A stretch of DNA of 15,086 nucleotides from UBA6019 sp036570145 (GTDB lineage Bacteria; Chloroflexota; Dormibacteria; Dormibacterales; Dormibacteraceae), in the NCBI GenBank assembly GCA_036570145.1, contig DATCPJ010000134.1:1-15086 (forward strand), in the 5' to 3' direction. How positions within the stretch are numbered: the stretch's first letter is position 1; the number at the start of each line of letters is the position of its first letter. This document shows positions 1 through 6,032 of the stretch, piece after piece. Position numbers and translations under genes: made by a program. The notes beneath the pieces were generated by a model, which was given only the letters and a program-made list of their open reading frames with translations, had not been told where the DNA came from and ran no database searches.

Positions 1-1
1 G

Positions 2-1354
2 GCCCTCCTCGAGCAGATCGCCTTCGCCGTCTCGGATGCGGTCCAGCGAGAGGGCGCGCTGCAGCTCGCCGACGAGCTCGTCAAGCGCCGGGTGGAAGAG
101 CTGAGCCTGCTCCTCGACGCAGCGCGCTCGCTCGCTGCCTCGCTGGAACCCGATGTCGTCCTGGCGACGGTGGTGCGGACGGTCGCCCGCGCCGTCCGGG
201 CGGAGGGCGGTCGGGCGGCCCTGATCCGGATCGAGGAGGGCAGGCTGACATCGATCTCCGACGACGACGGGGAAGCGGTCCGGACGCGGGCGATCGACTT
301 TCCGCTCGCCTTCGCGCCGGCCGAGATGCTCCGAGCGATCGAGTCGGGGCAGGCCGTCGGCTGCGCCCGCGAACAGCTCGAGCCGGAGCTCGCGGCCGTC
401 TTCGGGCCTGCCGCGTCCAGCTTCGCATGGGCGCCTGTGAAGTTCGGCGGCCAGCTCTACGGTGTGGTCACGGCAACCTCCGACCGCCTTTTCGAGTGGC
501 CCGCCCTGCGCATGCTGGAGGGAGTCGCCGACCTCGCCGGGCTCGCCATCGGCAACGCCGAGCGCCTTCGCATGGAGCTCACCCGGACGTCGGAGCTGCA
601 GGCGCATGCCGACCGGATGGCTGAGCTGGAGAAGGTGAAGTCCGACTTCCTGAAGGTGGCTTCGCACGAGCTGCGCGGTCCTCTCGCCATCCTCAAGGGC
701 TACGTCTCGATGCTCTCCGACGGCTCCCTGACGCTCGACAGCCCGGCCACCGCGAAGGTCTTCACGGTGATCAGCTCCAAGCTCCAGGAGGTCAGCGACC
801 TCGTCGAGCAGATGCTGGAGCTGGCCCGGCTCGAGGACAGCCGCCTCCAGCTCCGTCTCGAACGACAGGAGTTGGCGGGGGTGCTCGAAGAGGCGGCCGA
901 GCGGATACGGCCTCTAGCCGCCGCCACCCACCGCATCCTGCTCGACAGCGACCCGGAATCCGTCCCGGTGCTGGCCGACCACGACCGCCTGCTGACGATC
1001 GTCACCAACCTGCTCGACAACGCAGTCAAGTACTCGCCCGCCGGCGGCCGGGTCGATGTCACGCTCAGGGTCCGCGCCGGTACCGCGGTCATCAGCGTCC
1101 GCGACCACGGACTCGGCATCGCCGCCGCCGACCTGCCCAAGCTGTTCACCCGTTTCGGCCGCATAGTCACCGCCGCCAACAGCCACATACCGGGCACCGG
1201 CCTGGGCCTGTACTTCGCCCGTGAGATCGCCCAGATGCACGGCGGCGACATCACGGTGGAGTCGGAGGAAGGCGCCGGCAGCACCTTCACGCTGACCCTG
1301 CCGATGGTGATGGAGCGCCTCGGCGACACGGTCCGGAGCACGTCCGACCGCTAG
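2..1354 (+). CDS. GAF-domain sensor histidine kinase, 5' end outside window
   Basis: Likely a two-component sensor kinase that autophosphorylates a histidine and passes the phosphate to an unseen response regulator. The frame is open from base 2, so the start lies left of the window; a GTG at 92 is internal. Numbering residues from base 2, residues 2-20 look like the last helix of one GAF domain. A linker and a second GAF domain follow (about 31-190), then a short coiled coil. The HisKA domain has SHELRGPL with phospho-acceptor H222. The HATPase_c domain shows the N box (TNLLDNAVKYSP, N340), G1 (RDHGLGI, D368), an F-box-like LFTRFGR and G2 (GTGLGL, 398-403). No membrane segment or receiver domain is visible in the 450 residues present. 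It converges on the dcw cluster and need not be related to it. The family is secure; the signal and partner are unknown. Confidence 0.93.
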   Translation, partial: ALLEQIAFAVSDAVQREGALQLADELVKRRVEELSLLLDAARSLAASLEPDVVLATVVRTVARAVRAEGGRAALIRIEEGRLTSISDDDGEAVRTRAIDFPLAFAPAEMLRAIESGQAVGCAREQLEPELAAVFGPAASSFAWAPVKFGGQLYGVVTATSDRLFEWPALRMLEGVADLAGLAIGNAERLRMELTRTSELQAHADRMAELEKVKSDFLKVASHELRGPLAILKGYVSMLSDGSLTLDSPATAKVFTVISSKLQEVSDLVEQMLELARLEDSRLQLRLERQELAGVLEEAAERIRPLAAATHRILLDSDPESVPVLADHDRLLTIVTNLLDNAVKYSPAGGRVDVTLRVRAGTAVISVRDHGLGIAAADLPKLFTRFGRIVTAANSHIPGTGLGLYFAREIAQMHGGDITVESEEGAGSTFTLTLPMVMERLGDTVRSTSDR

Positions 1355-1403
1355 GAAGCTTCGGCCCGGAATACCGGCGAGAGCTCAGCGTCGGTGTCCA
1401 CGT

Positions 1404-1434
1404 CTCGCCTCGACACACGACGCCTGGAGGCGAG
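1404..1434. terminator. Hairpin, 8-bp perfect stem; possible terminator
   Basis: CTCGCCTC at 1404-1411 is the exact reverse complement of GAGGCGAG at 1427-1434, with a 15-nt loop. Two more pairs (1401-1402 with 1436-1437) form across one mismatch. It starts 50 bp after the kinase stop codon. No T-run follows on either strand, so the terminator role is inferred from position between convergent genes. It could instead be part of the larger fold that follows. Confidence 0.35.
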
Positions 1435-1442
1435 CCGTTGTC

Positions 1443-1567
1443 CTGGCGGAGAGTCCGGGAAGGGGCTGCACTTCATGCAATGGACCCAGGCGCGACTCCA
1501 GACCTGGGTTGCCCACCCCCAAGCCCGGCGAGTCCTCCCCTTCCCTGGACTACTCGCAGGGCGCCGG
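1443..1567. other. Long imperfect hairpin enclosing two smaller hairpins
   Basis: The left arm 1449-1465 pairs with 1537-1555 in 17 base pairs, interrupted only by single unpaired bases at 1546 and 1552. Six further pairs (1443-1448 with 1562-1567, one G-T) extend it across a 6-nt bulge. Inside, TGCA 1467-1470 pairs with TGCA 1476-1479, and ACCCAGG 1484-1490 pairs with CCTGGGT 1503-1509. The result is a closing stem, an open central region with a small side hairpin, and a terminal stem-loop. It could be a structured RNA, a bidirectional terminator or processing site, or a small repeat element. Strand and function are not determined. Confidence 0.45.
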
Positions 1568-1632
1568 TTCGACATCAGAGCCTGGGAGCCGACGCTGGAC
1601 GCCTGCTACGAGACCGCCGACGTGCGAACGAT

Positions 1633-1965
1633 TCAGAGGTAATGCCGGCGGATGCTCGCGGCGTTGTTGAAGATGCGGACGCCGAAAGCGACGATGGCTG
1701 CGATCGAGAGGTCGACGCCGATCTTGTCGCCGACGAAGGTCAGCCCACCCGCGAGGGCCATGTTGGTGACGAGGCCGGTGAGGAACACACGCGGCTCGTA
1801 GGTCCCGGCGATGTAGGCCTTGAGTGCGCCGAAGATCGAGTCCAGCGCAGCGAGCAGGGCCACCGCGGTGTAGCGGGCGTAGCCGATCGGGATCGTCACC
1901 GGCGAGAGGAGCCCGAGCAGCAGGCCGATCGCGGCGCAGACCACCGCGACGACGATCACCCGCAC
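1633..1965 (-). CDS. sbp: Small basic membrane protein Sbp (DUF1290 family)
   Basis: A 110-residue membrane protein matching the DUF1290 family, which includes Bacillus Sbp and is typically found between ftsQ/divIB and ftsA/ftsZ. Its biochemical role is not established; location implies division or envelope assembly. Hydrophobic helices lie at about 3-20, 33-53 and 60-80, with a weaker one near 85-100. Family-like motifs are YTAVALLAALDS, the GTYEP stretch near 54-58, and a C-terminal AFGVRIFNNAASIRR close to the Bacillus sequence. The GTG start at 1965 is 4 nt from AGGTGA; a second GTG two codons later is less well spaced. The gene overlaps the end of ftsQ by 10 bp. It is the last gene of the cluster here, and ftsA/ftsZ do not follow. 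Confidence 0.9.
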   Translation of the reverse strand: MRVIVVAVVCAAIGLLLGLLSPVTIPIGYARYTAVALLAALDSIFGALKAYIAGTYEPRVFLTGLVTNMALAGGLTFVGDKIGVDLSIAAIVAFGVRIFNNAASIRRHYL

Positions 1966-2945
1966 GGCTTCACCTGGACCGATGGAGCGCCGCTCGGTGA
2001 GGGGCTGGGCGCCGTTCGGACCCCGGGCGAGGGCGCCGGTGAAGGCGGGGCGCCCTTGAACTTCACCGCCGGCTGCTGGACGTCCTCCAGGTTGACGTAC
2101 TCGACCTTGGCCGGGTTGGCGACGTCAGGGTCGGAGGCCGTGATCGATTTCAGGGCCGAGAGCTTGGCGGAGAGGGACGCGAACTCCTCCGGCGTCAGGA
2201 CCCGGCCGAAGTAGATCGTCACCCCCTTGCTGGTGGTCAGGCTGAGCGAGCCCACGCAGTCGAGCTGGAAGGCGCTGACGGGCTGGCCGTAGACCGCCGG
2301 GAAGGCGGCTTGGATCCGGACCAGGGCGGCCAGCAGCTGGGCGTCGAGGGGCCGCGAGCCGACCTTCGGGTCGCCGGAGGCACCACCCTGGACGACCGGC
2401 AGTGTCCCCGCGCCAGTCGCGAGGGCGAGAGTCGTTCCCTGGTCGTTCAGGTAGACGAGCTTGCCCTGCGGCCCGTTCCGGTAGACGGCCACCGGGGACC
2501 ATTCCTCGATGGCGATCGCGACCCGGTCGGGCAGCAGCGGCTGCACCGAGGCCGTTCTGACCCATGGCAGCCGCTCCAAGTCGCGCCGGATGCTATCACC
2601 GTCGAGAACCAGCACCGACGCGTGCCCGTCCAGGCCGGCGGCGCGGACCACCTGCTGGCGCGTCAGGTGGGCGAGGCCGGTGACGGTGACCTGGTGGACG
2701 GTCGTCAGGTCGCCCCGAAGGACCCAGCCGATAGCGAATACCTCGACGCCGGCCAGGACCAGGGCGAACACGCGCCGCCAGAACGCGTCGATCGAGCGCC
2801 GCGGCCGCCGCTCGTGCGGGGACCGGGGCGGCCATGGCTCGGAGGGCGGCGCGCCGTGAGGGCCGGCGGAGAGCCGACGCCGCGAGGTCGTCTGGCTCAG
2901 GTCCTTCCCGGTGCTCTTGAAGGAGTGCCGCCGCCGGCCCTGCAA
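1956..2945 (-). CDS. ftsQ: Divisome protein FtsQ/DivIB (POTRA domain)
   Basis: Bitopic inner-membrane protein that links early and late divisome components and binds FtsL/FtsB-type partners. Residues 1-55 form a basic, proline-rich cytoplasmic tail; one membrane helix follows (about 57-77); then a POTRA domain (81-148, with VTVTGLAHLTRQQVVRAAGL and LPWVRTASVQPLLPDRVAI). The FtsQ beta domain follows (150-295, with KLVYLNDQGTTLALA). The C-terminal 33 residues are a Pro/Ser/Ala-rich tail ending in Cys-Gly. At 329 residues it is somewhat long for the family. TTG 2945 is the only usual start codon ahead of the helix after the ddl stop; no clear Shine-Dalgarno is seen, so the exact N-terminus is uncertain. 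It begins 36 bp after ddl. Confidence 0.9.
   Translation of the reverse strand: MQGRRRHSFKSTGKDLSQTTSRRRLSAGPHGAPPSEPWPPRSPHERRPRRSIDAFWRRVFALVLAGVEVFAIGWVLRGDLTTVHQVTVTGLAHLTRQQVVRAAGLDGHASVLVLDGDSIRRDLERLPWVRTASVQPLLPDRVAIAIEEWSPVAVYRNGPQGKLVYLNDQGTTLALATGAGTLPVVQGGASGDPKVGSRPLDAQLLAALVRIQAAFPAVYGQPVSAFQLDCVGSLSLTTSKGVTIYFGRVLTPEEFASLSAKLSALKSITASDPDVANPAKVEYVNLEDVQQPAVKFKGAPPSPAPSPGVRTAPSPSPSGAPSVQVKPCG
1970..1975 (-). promoter_or_regulatory. Ribosome binding site of sbp
   Basis: AGGTGA sits inside the last codons of ftsQ, 4 nt ahead of the GTG at 1965. This supports that GTG over the one two codons downstream and implies coupled translation with ftsQ. Confidence 0.55.
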
Positions 2946-2981
2946 GCTAGCGTGCCGCCGCTGAACTTTGGTGGCGGGACA

Positions 2982-3926
2982 CTAACCTCCGCTGCCGCCC
3001 ATCACCCGGACCCGAGCGTGGCGGACCAACCGGTCGCAGAGCTCGTCGAACTCGATCCCGGCGGCGCGCGCCGCGTCGGGCAGCAGGGAGAGTGCGGTCA
3101 GGCCGGGCACCGTGTTGACCTCCAGCAGCCAGGGAACGCCCTGCTCGTCCACGATCAGGTCGACGCGGGCCATCCCCTCGCAGCGGAGCGTCCTGAAAGC
3201 AAGCTCGGCGGCCGCCGTCGCCGCGCGGCGCGCCGTCTCTGGGATCCGGGCCGGGATTATGTGGTGGCTCTTACCGGCGGTGTACTTCGCGTCGTAGTCG
3301 TATTCGGGGTTCTCGCTCACGATCTCCAGTGTCGGCAGCACCTGGACGTCCGGCGTCGCGAGGACGCCGACGGTGATCTCGACGCCGGTGACGAAGCGCT
3401 GGGCGAGGACCCGGTAGTCGTAGCGGCCGGCGAGGACGATCGCGTCAGCTACCTCCTCCTCGCTCTGGGCGAGCGTGAAGCCCACGCTGGAGCCCTGCCG
3501 GGTCGGCTTCACGACCAGCGGCAGCCCCAGGCCGTCGACCAATCGTGCCGGCAGGTCGGGCGGGATCCCCTCGCGCACGTCGTGCTCCTGGTACGCGGGA
3601 ACCGCCAGCCCGGCCTGCTCGAGCACCCGGTTCGACATCGCCTTGTCGATGCAGAGCGCGCTGGAGAGGACGCCGCACCCCGTGTAGGGCAGCTCCAGCA
3701 GCTCGCACATGCCCTGCACGGTGCCGTCCTCGCCGAGGGGCCCGTGGAGGGCGACGAAGACGCAATCGAAGCCGCCGTCGGCAAGCTCCGGCCAGGTCCG
3801 GGAGCTGAAGTCGTACGCCGTCACCTGGTGCCCGCGCCGGACGAGCGCCGCCTCGACCTGCGCGCCGGAGTTGAGGGAAACCTCACGCTCCGAGGAGCTG
3901 CCGCCCTTGAGGACCGCCACCTTCAT
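2982..3926 (-). CDS. ddl: D-alanine--D-alanine ligase
   Basis: Cytoplasmic ATP-grasp ligase that makes the D-Ala-D-Ala dipeptide used by MurF. It has 314 residues, a normal length. GGSSSEREVS carries E13, equivalent to Glu15 of E. coli DdlB. HGPLGEDGTVQG is at 61-72. KPTRQGSSVG has the ATP-site lysine K140 and serines 146-147. YDYDAKY carries K214 and Y215, matching Lys215/Tyr216 of DdlB, which favours D-Ala over D-lactate as second substrate. Metal ligands D256, E269 and N271 lie in ARVDLIV and LLEVNTVPG. The motif has Q144 where E is common (EGSSVG). The ATG at 3926 overlaps the murB stop in ATGA, implying coupled translation. Dipeptide rather than depsipeptide specificity is inferred from Y215. 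Confidence 0.96.
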   Translation of the reverse strand: MKVAVLKGGSSSEREVSLNSGAQVEAALVRRGHQVTAYDFSSRTWPELADGGFDCVFVALHGPLGEDGTVQGMCELLELPYTGCGVLSSALCIDKAMSNRVLEQAGLAVPAYQEHDVREGIPPDLPARLVDGLGLPLVVKPTRQGSSVGFTLAQSEEEVADAIVLAGRYDYRVLAQRFVTGVEITVGVLATPDVQVLPTLEIVSENPEYDYDAKYTAGKSHHIIPARIPETARRAATAAAELAFRTLRCEGMARVDLIVDEQGVPWLLEVNTVPGLTALSLLPDAARAAGIEFDELCDRLVRHARVRVMGGSGG

Positions 3927-4810
3927 CGCCCGATCATCTCCACTTCCGGCTCCAACGTGACGGCGAACCGCTCGGCTACGGCAGCTTGCGCCCGCTCGAT
4001 CAGCCGCCGGACGTCGGCGGCGGTGGCGCCGCCGGTGTTCTCGATGAAGTTCGAATGCTTGGGGCTGATCAGGGCGCCGCCCTCCCGGGCGCGCTTCAAA
4101 CCGGCCGCCTCGACCAGCCGGCCCGCCGAGTCGCCGGGCGGGTTCTTGAACACGCTGCCGCAGTTCTTGGACTTGATCGGCTGGGTGCGCAGCCGCTCTT
4201 CGGTCCAGCTCGCCATCTGCTTCCGCGCGGCCGCGCCGTCGCCCGGCCGGAGCTGGAACCAGGCGCCGGTGATCAGGTTGCCCCGCAGGCCCCCCTCCCG
4301 GAAGGCGGAGCTGCGGTAGCCGAGGTCGAGCTCGTCTGGCTTCCAGGTCCTGCCATCCCCCTCGACCTCGACCAGGACTTCGCGGACCTCGGTTCCCCAG
4401 CAGCCGGCGTCCTGGTAGACGGCGCCGCCGACCGTCCCGGGGATCCCGATCGCGAACTCCATTCCCACCAGGTCGAGGTCGGCAGCGAGGCGGGCCAGGC
4501 GCATCATCTTCAGCCCGGCGCCGCCGAAAACCCGGTCGCCCTCCCGCCGGAAGCGGCGGTCGATGTCACGCAGCACCAGGCCCTCGACCCCGCCATCGCC
4601 CACCAGCAGGTTGGTGCCGGCACCGATGACGCGGACCGGGATGCCGCGCTCGCGGGCGCCTCGAAGCGCCGCCGCCGGGCCCGCCGTCTCGACGAAGAAG
4701 TCCGCCGGGCCACCGATGTTGAAGGAGGTGTGACGCGCCAGCGGGTGATGTTCCGCGACGCCCGGCAGCGAGCGCAGCCAGGCCAGGTTGGCGCTACTGC
4801 GCCAGCTCAT
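3923..4810 (-). CDS. murB: UDP-N-acetylenolpyruvoylglucosamine reductase
   Basis: FAD- and NADPH-dependent enzyme that reduces UDP-GlcNAc-enolpyruvate to UDP-MurNAc in the cytoplasm. Numbered from ATG 4810 (295 residues): HTSFNIGGPADFF near 27-39, the FAD-binding stretch VIGAGTNLLVGDGGVEGLVL (61-80), and FAIGIPGTVGGAVY (119-132). The active-site arginine is R166 in GYRSSAF, the catalytic serine S219 in CGSVFKNP, and the C-terminal glutamate E289 in EPEVEMIG. Length and the ending NFIENTGGATAADV resemble the shorter type II, Gram-positive-like MurB. A TTG at 4816 would add two residues but directly abuts the Shine-Dalgarno, so ATG 4810 is preferred. It overlaps the end of murC by 17 bp and shares ATGA with ddl. 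Confidence 0.95.
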   Translation of the reverse strand: MSWRSSANLAWLRSLPGVAEHHPLARHTSFNIGGPADFFVETAGPAAALRGARERGIPVRVIGAGTNLLVGDGGVEGLVLRDIDRRFRREGDRVFGGAGLKMMRLARLAADLDLVGMEFAIGIPGTVGGAVYQDAGCWGTEVREVLVEVEGDGRTWKPDELDLGYRSSAFREGGLRGNLITGAWFQLRPGDGAAARKQMASWTEERLRTQPIKSKNCGSVFKNPPGDSAGRLVEAAGLKRAREGGALISPKHSNFIENTGGATAADVRRLIERAQAAVAERFAVTLEPEVEMIGR

Positions 4811-6032
4811 GGGCAACCTTCCAGATGTCGCCGGCGCCCATGAAGAGGATCAGGTCGCCCGCTTGCGCGATGCTGTAAAGATCGTCCTTCACGGTGTCGA
4901 AGTGGGGCGCAAAGCGAGCTCTCGGCACCTTTTCGGCGAGGTCGACACCGGAAACCCCGTTGGGCTCCTCACCTGCCGAGTAGACCTCCGTGATGATCAC
5001 CTCGTCGGCACCGTCGAAGGATGCCGCGAACTCTTCCAGGAGGCCCGCCAGCCGGCTGTAGCGGTGGGGCTGGAAGACCAGGATGACGCGCCGGGGCGCG
5101 AGCTCGCGGGCCGCCTGCAGCGTCGCGCGGACCTCGGTCGGGTGGTGGCCGTAGTCGTCGTAGAGCCGGGCTCCCTTCCAGCTGCCGAGGAATTCCATCC
5201 GGCGGTGCGCTCCGGAGAAGGTGGAGAGCGTCTTCTTGACGACGTTGAGGCTCACGCCCAGCTCGAGGGCCAGCGCGGCGGCCCCGGTGGCGTTAAGCAG
5301 GTTGTGCCGCCCGGGGATGGTCAGGGCGAGGCCCAGACGGGAGGGCGTGTAGTCGCCCTCCTCCCAGCCATAGGTGACGCGGCGGCCGGGGACCTCGAGC
5401 CGCATCGCCTCCGCGTCATCGGCGCAGACGACCGTGAGCTCGCCGACCTGGCTCACGAAGCGCTGGAACAGCGCCCGAACGGCGGCGAGGTCGGCGAAGT
5501 GGTCCAGGTGGTCGAACTCGACGTTGGTGACGATCGCGTACTTCGGGTGATGGAGGACGAGGGAGCCGTCGCTCTCGTCCGCCTCCGCCACCAGCCAGCT
5601 GCTGGCGCCGGCGCGGGTGTTGAGGCCGTCGCCCACCAGCACGCTGGGGTCGAAGCCGGCCGCCGTCAACACCTGGCCGAGCATGTGCGTCGTCGTCGTC
5701 TTGCCGTGGGTGCCGGAGACCGCGATCGAGTCCCCGGCGCCGATCAGCTCGGCCAGCATCTCGGCCCTGGTCAGGACCCGGACGCCGGCGGCGCGAGCGG
5801 CGGCCGGCTCGGGCGAGTCGCGGCCGATGGCGCTCGAGTGGACGAGCAGGTCGATGTCGCGGGCGTGGTCCGGGTCATGACCGAGGGCGACCGGGATCCC
5901 TTCCTCGGCCAGCAGCTCGGTGGTCGCCGAGGCGCGGGCGTCGCAGCCGCTGACCTGGTCGCCACGGGCGGCGAGCAGCATCGCCAGCGAGCTGACCCCG
6001 GCGCCCCCGATGCCCATCAGGTGGACCCTCAT
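4794..6032 (-). CDS. murC: UDP-N-acetylmuramate--L-alanine ligase
   Basis: Cytoplasmic ATP-dependent ligase that adds L-Ala to UDP-MurNAc, the first step in building the stem peptide. It has 412 residues. The N-terminal domain opens with MGIGGAGVSSLA (6-17). The central ATPase has the P-loop SGTHGKTTTT (106-115), EADESDGS (150-157) and NVEFDHLDHF (170-179). The C-terminal domain has HRRMEFLG, YDDYGHHPTEV (291-301), FQPHRYSR (320-327) and MGAGDIW. It is shorter than typical MurC (about 450-490) because the segment between the YG turn at 221 and IPGRHN at 239 is about 20 residues short. The ATG at 6032 overlaps the murG stop as ATGA. The motifs around the gap are intact, so I expect a functional enzyme. 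Confidence 0.96.
   Translation of the reverse strand: MRVHLMGIGGAGVSSLAMLLAARGDQVSGCDARASATTELLAEEGIPVALGHDPDHARDIDLLVHSSAIGRDSPEPAAARAAGVRVLTRAEMLAELIGAGDSIAVSGTHGKTTTTHMLGQVLTAAGFDPSVLVGDGLNTRAGASSWLVAEADESDGSLVLHHPKYAIVTNVEFDHLDHFADLAAVRALFQRFVSQVGELTVVCADDAEAMRLEVPGRRVTYGWEEGDYTPSRLGLALTIPGRHNLLNATGAAALALELGVSLNVVKKTLSTFSGAHRRMEFLGSWKGARLYDDYGHHPTEVRATLQAARELAPRRVILVFQPHRYSRLAGLLEEFAASFDGADEVIITEVYSAGEEPNGVSGVDLAEKVPRARFAPHFDTVKDDLYSIAQAGDLILFMGAGDIWKVAHELAQ
4817..4822 (-). promoter_or_regulatory. Ribosome binding site that decides the murB start
   Basis: GGAAGG lies inside the murC coding region, 6 nt ahead of ATG 4810. The alternative TTG at 4816 would have no spacer, so this site argues for the ATG. 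Confidence 0.65.

Larger units (their letters stand above)
1355..1632. other. Convergent intergenic region with strong inverted repeats
   Basis: This 278 bp separates the 3' ends of the kinase gene and sbp, so transcripts from both sides must end here or nearby. I recognise no gene in it. A plus-strand open frame from GTG 1394 to TAA 1642 (82 codons) has no familiar motif and overlaps the end of sbp. The stretch is rich in inverted repeats, listed separately. No uridine tract follows them, so classical intrinsic terminators are not evident on either strand. No tRNA-like fold was found: a GGTTCGA string near 1566 lacks a matching T-arm stem. Confidence 0.7.

Noticed and set aside
81..428. Minus-strand ORF opposite the kinase start
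   Set aside because: Arg/Pro-rich antisense shadow without motifs; the plus-strand frame has clear GAF and kinase domains.
1449..1555. SRP RNA, RNase P RNA, integron attC site or retron RNA at the inverted repeat
   Set aside because: The conserved SRP apical sequence, RNase P core sequences and the attC GTTRRRY core are absent, and there is no reverse transcriptase or integrase nearby.
1548..1610. tRNA or tmRNA 3' end suggested by a GGTTCGA string
   Set aside because: The flanking bases do not form a 5-bp T-arm stem, no acceptor stem or CCA end is present, and no anticodon arm could be placed.
1394..1642. 82-codon plus-strand ORF in the intergenic region
   Set aside because: No recognisable motif, GTG start without a Shine-Dalgarno, overlaps the sbp end and the inverted repeats. 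A small real gene cannot be fully excluded.
2310..4319. Long plus-strand open frames antisense to the cluster (for example 2310-4319, 4788-6383, 6837-8336, 8396-9670)
   Set aside because: These have Asp/Arg/Glu/Gln-rich low-information translations with no family motif. They are explained by the G+C-rich codon pattern of the genes on the other strand.
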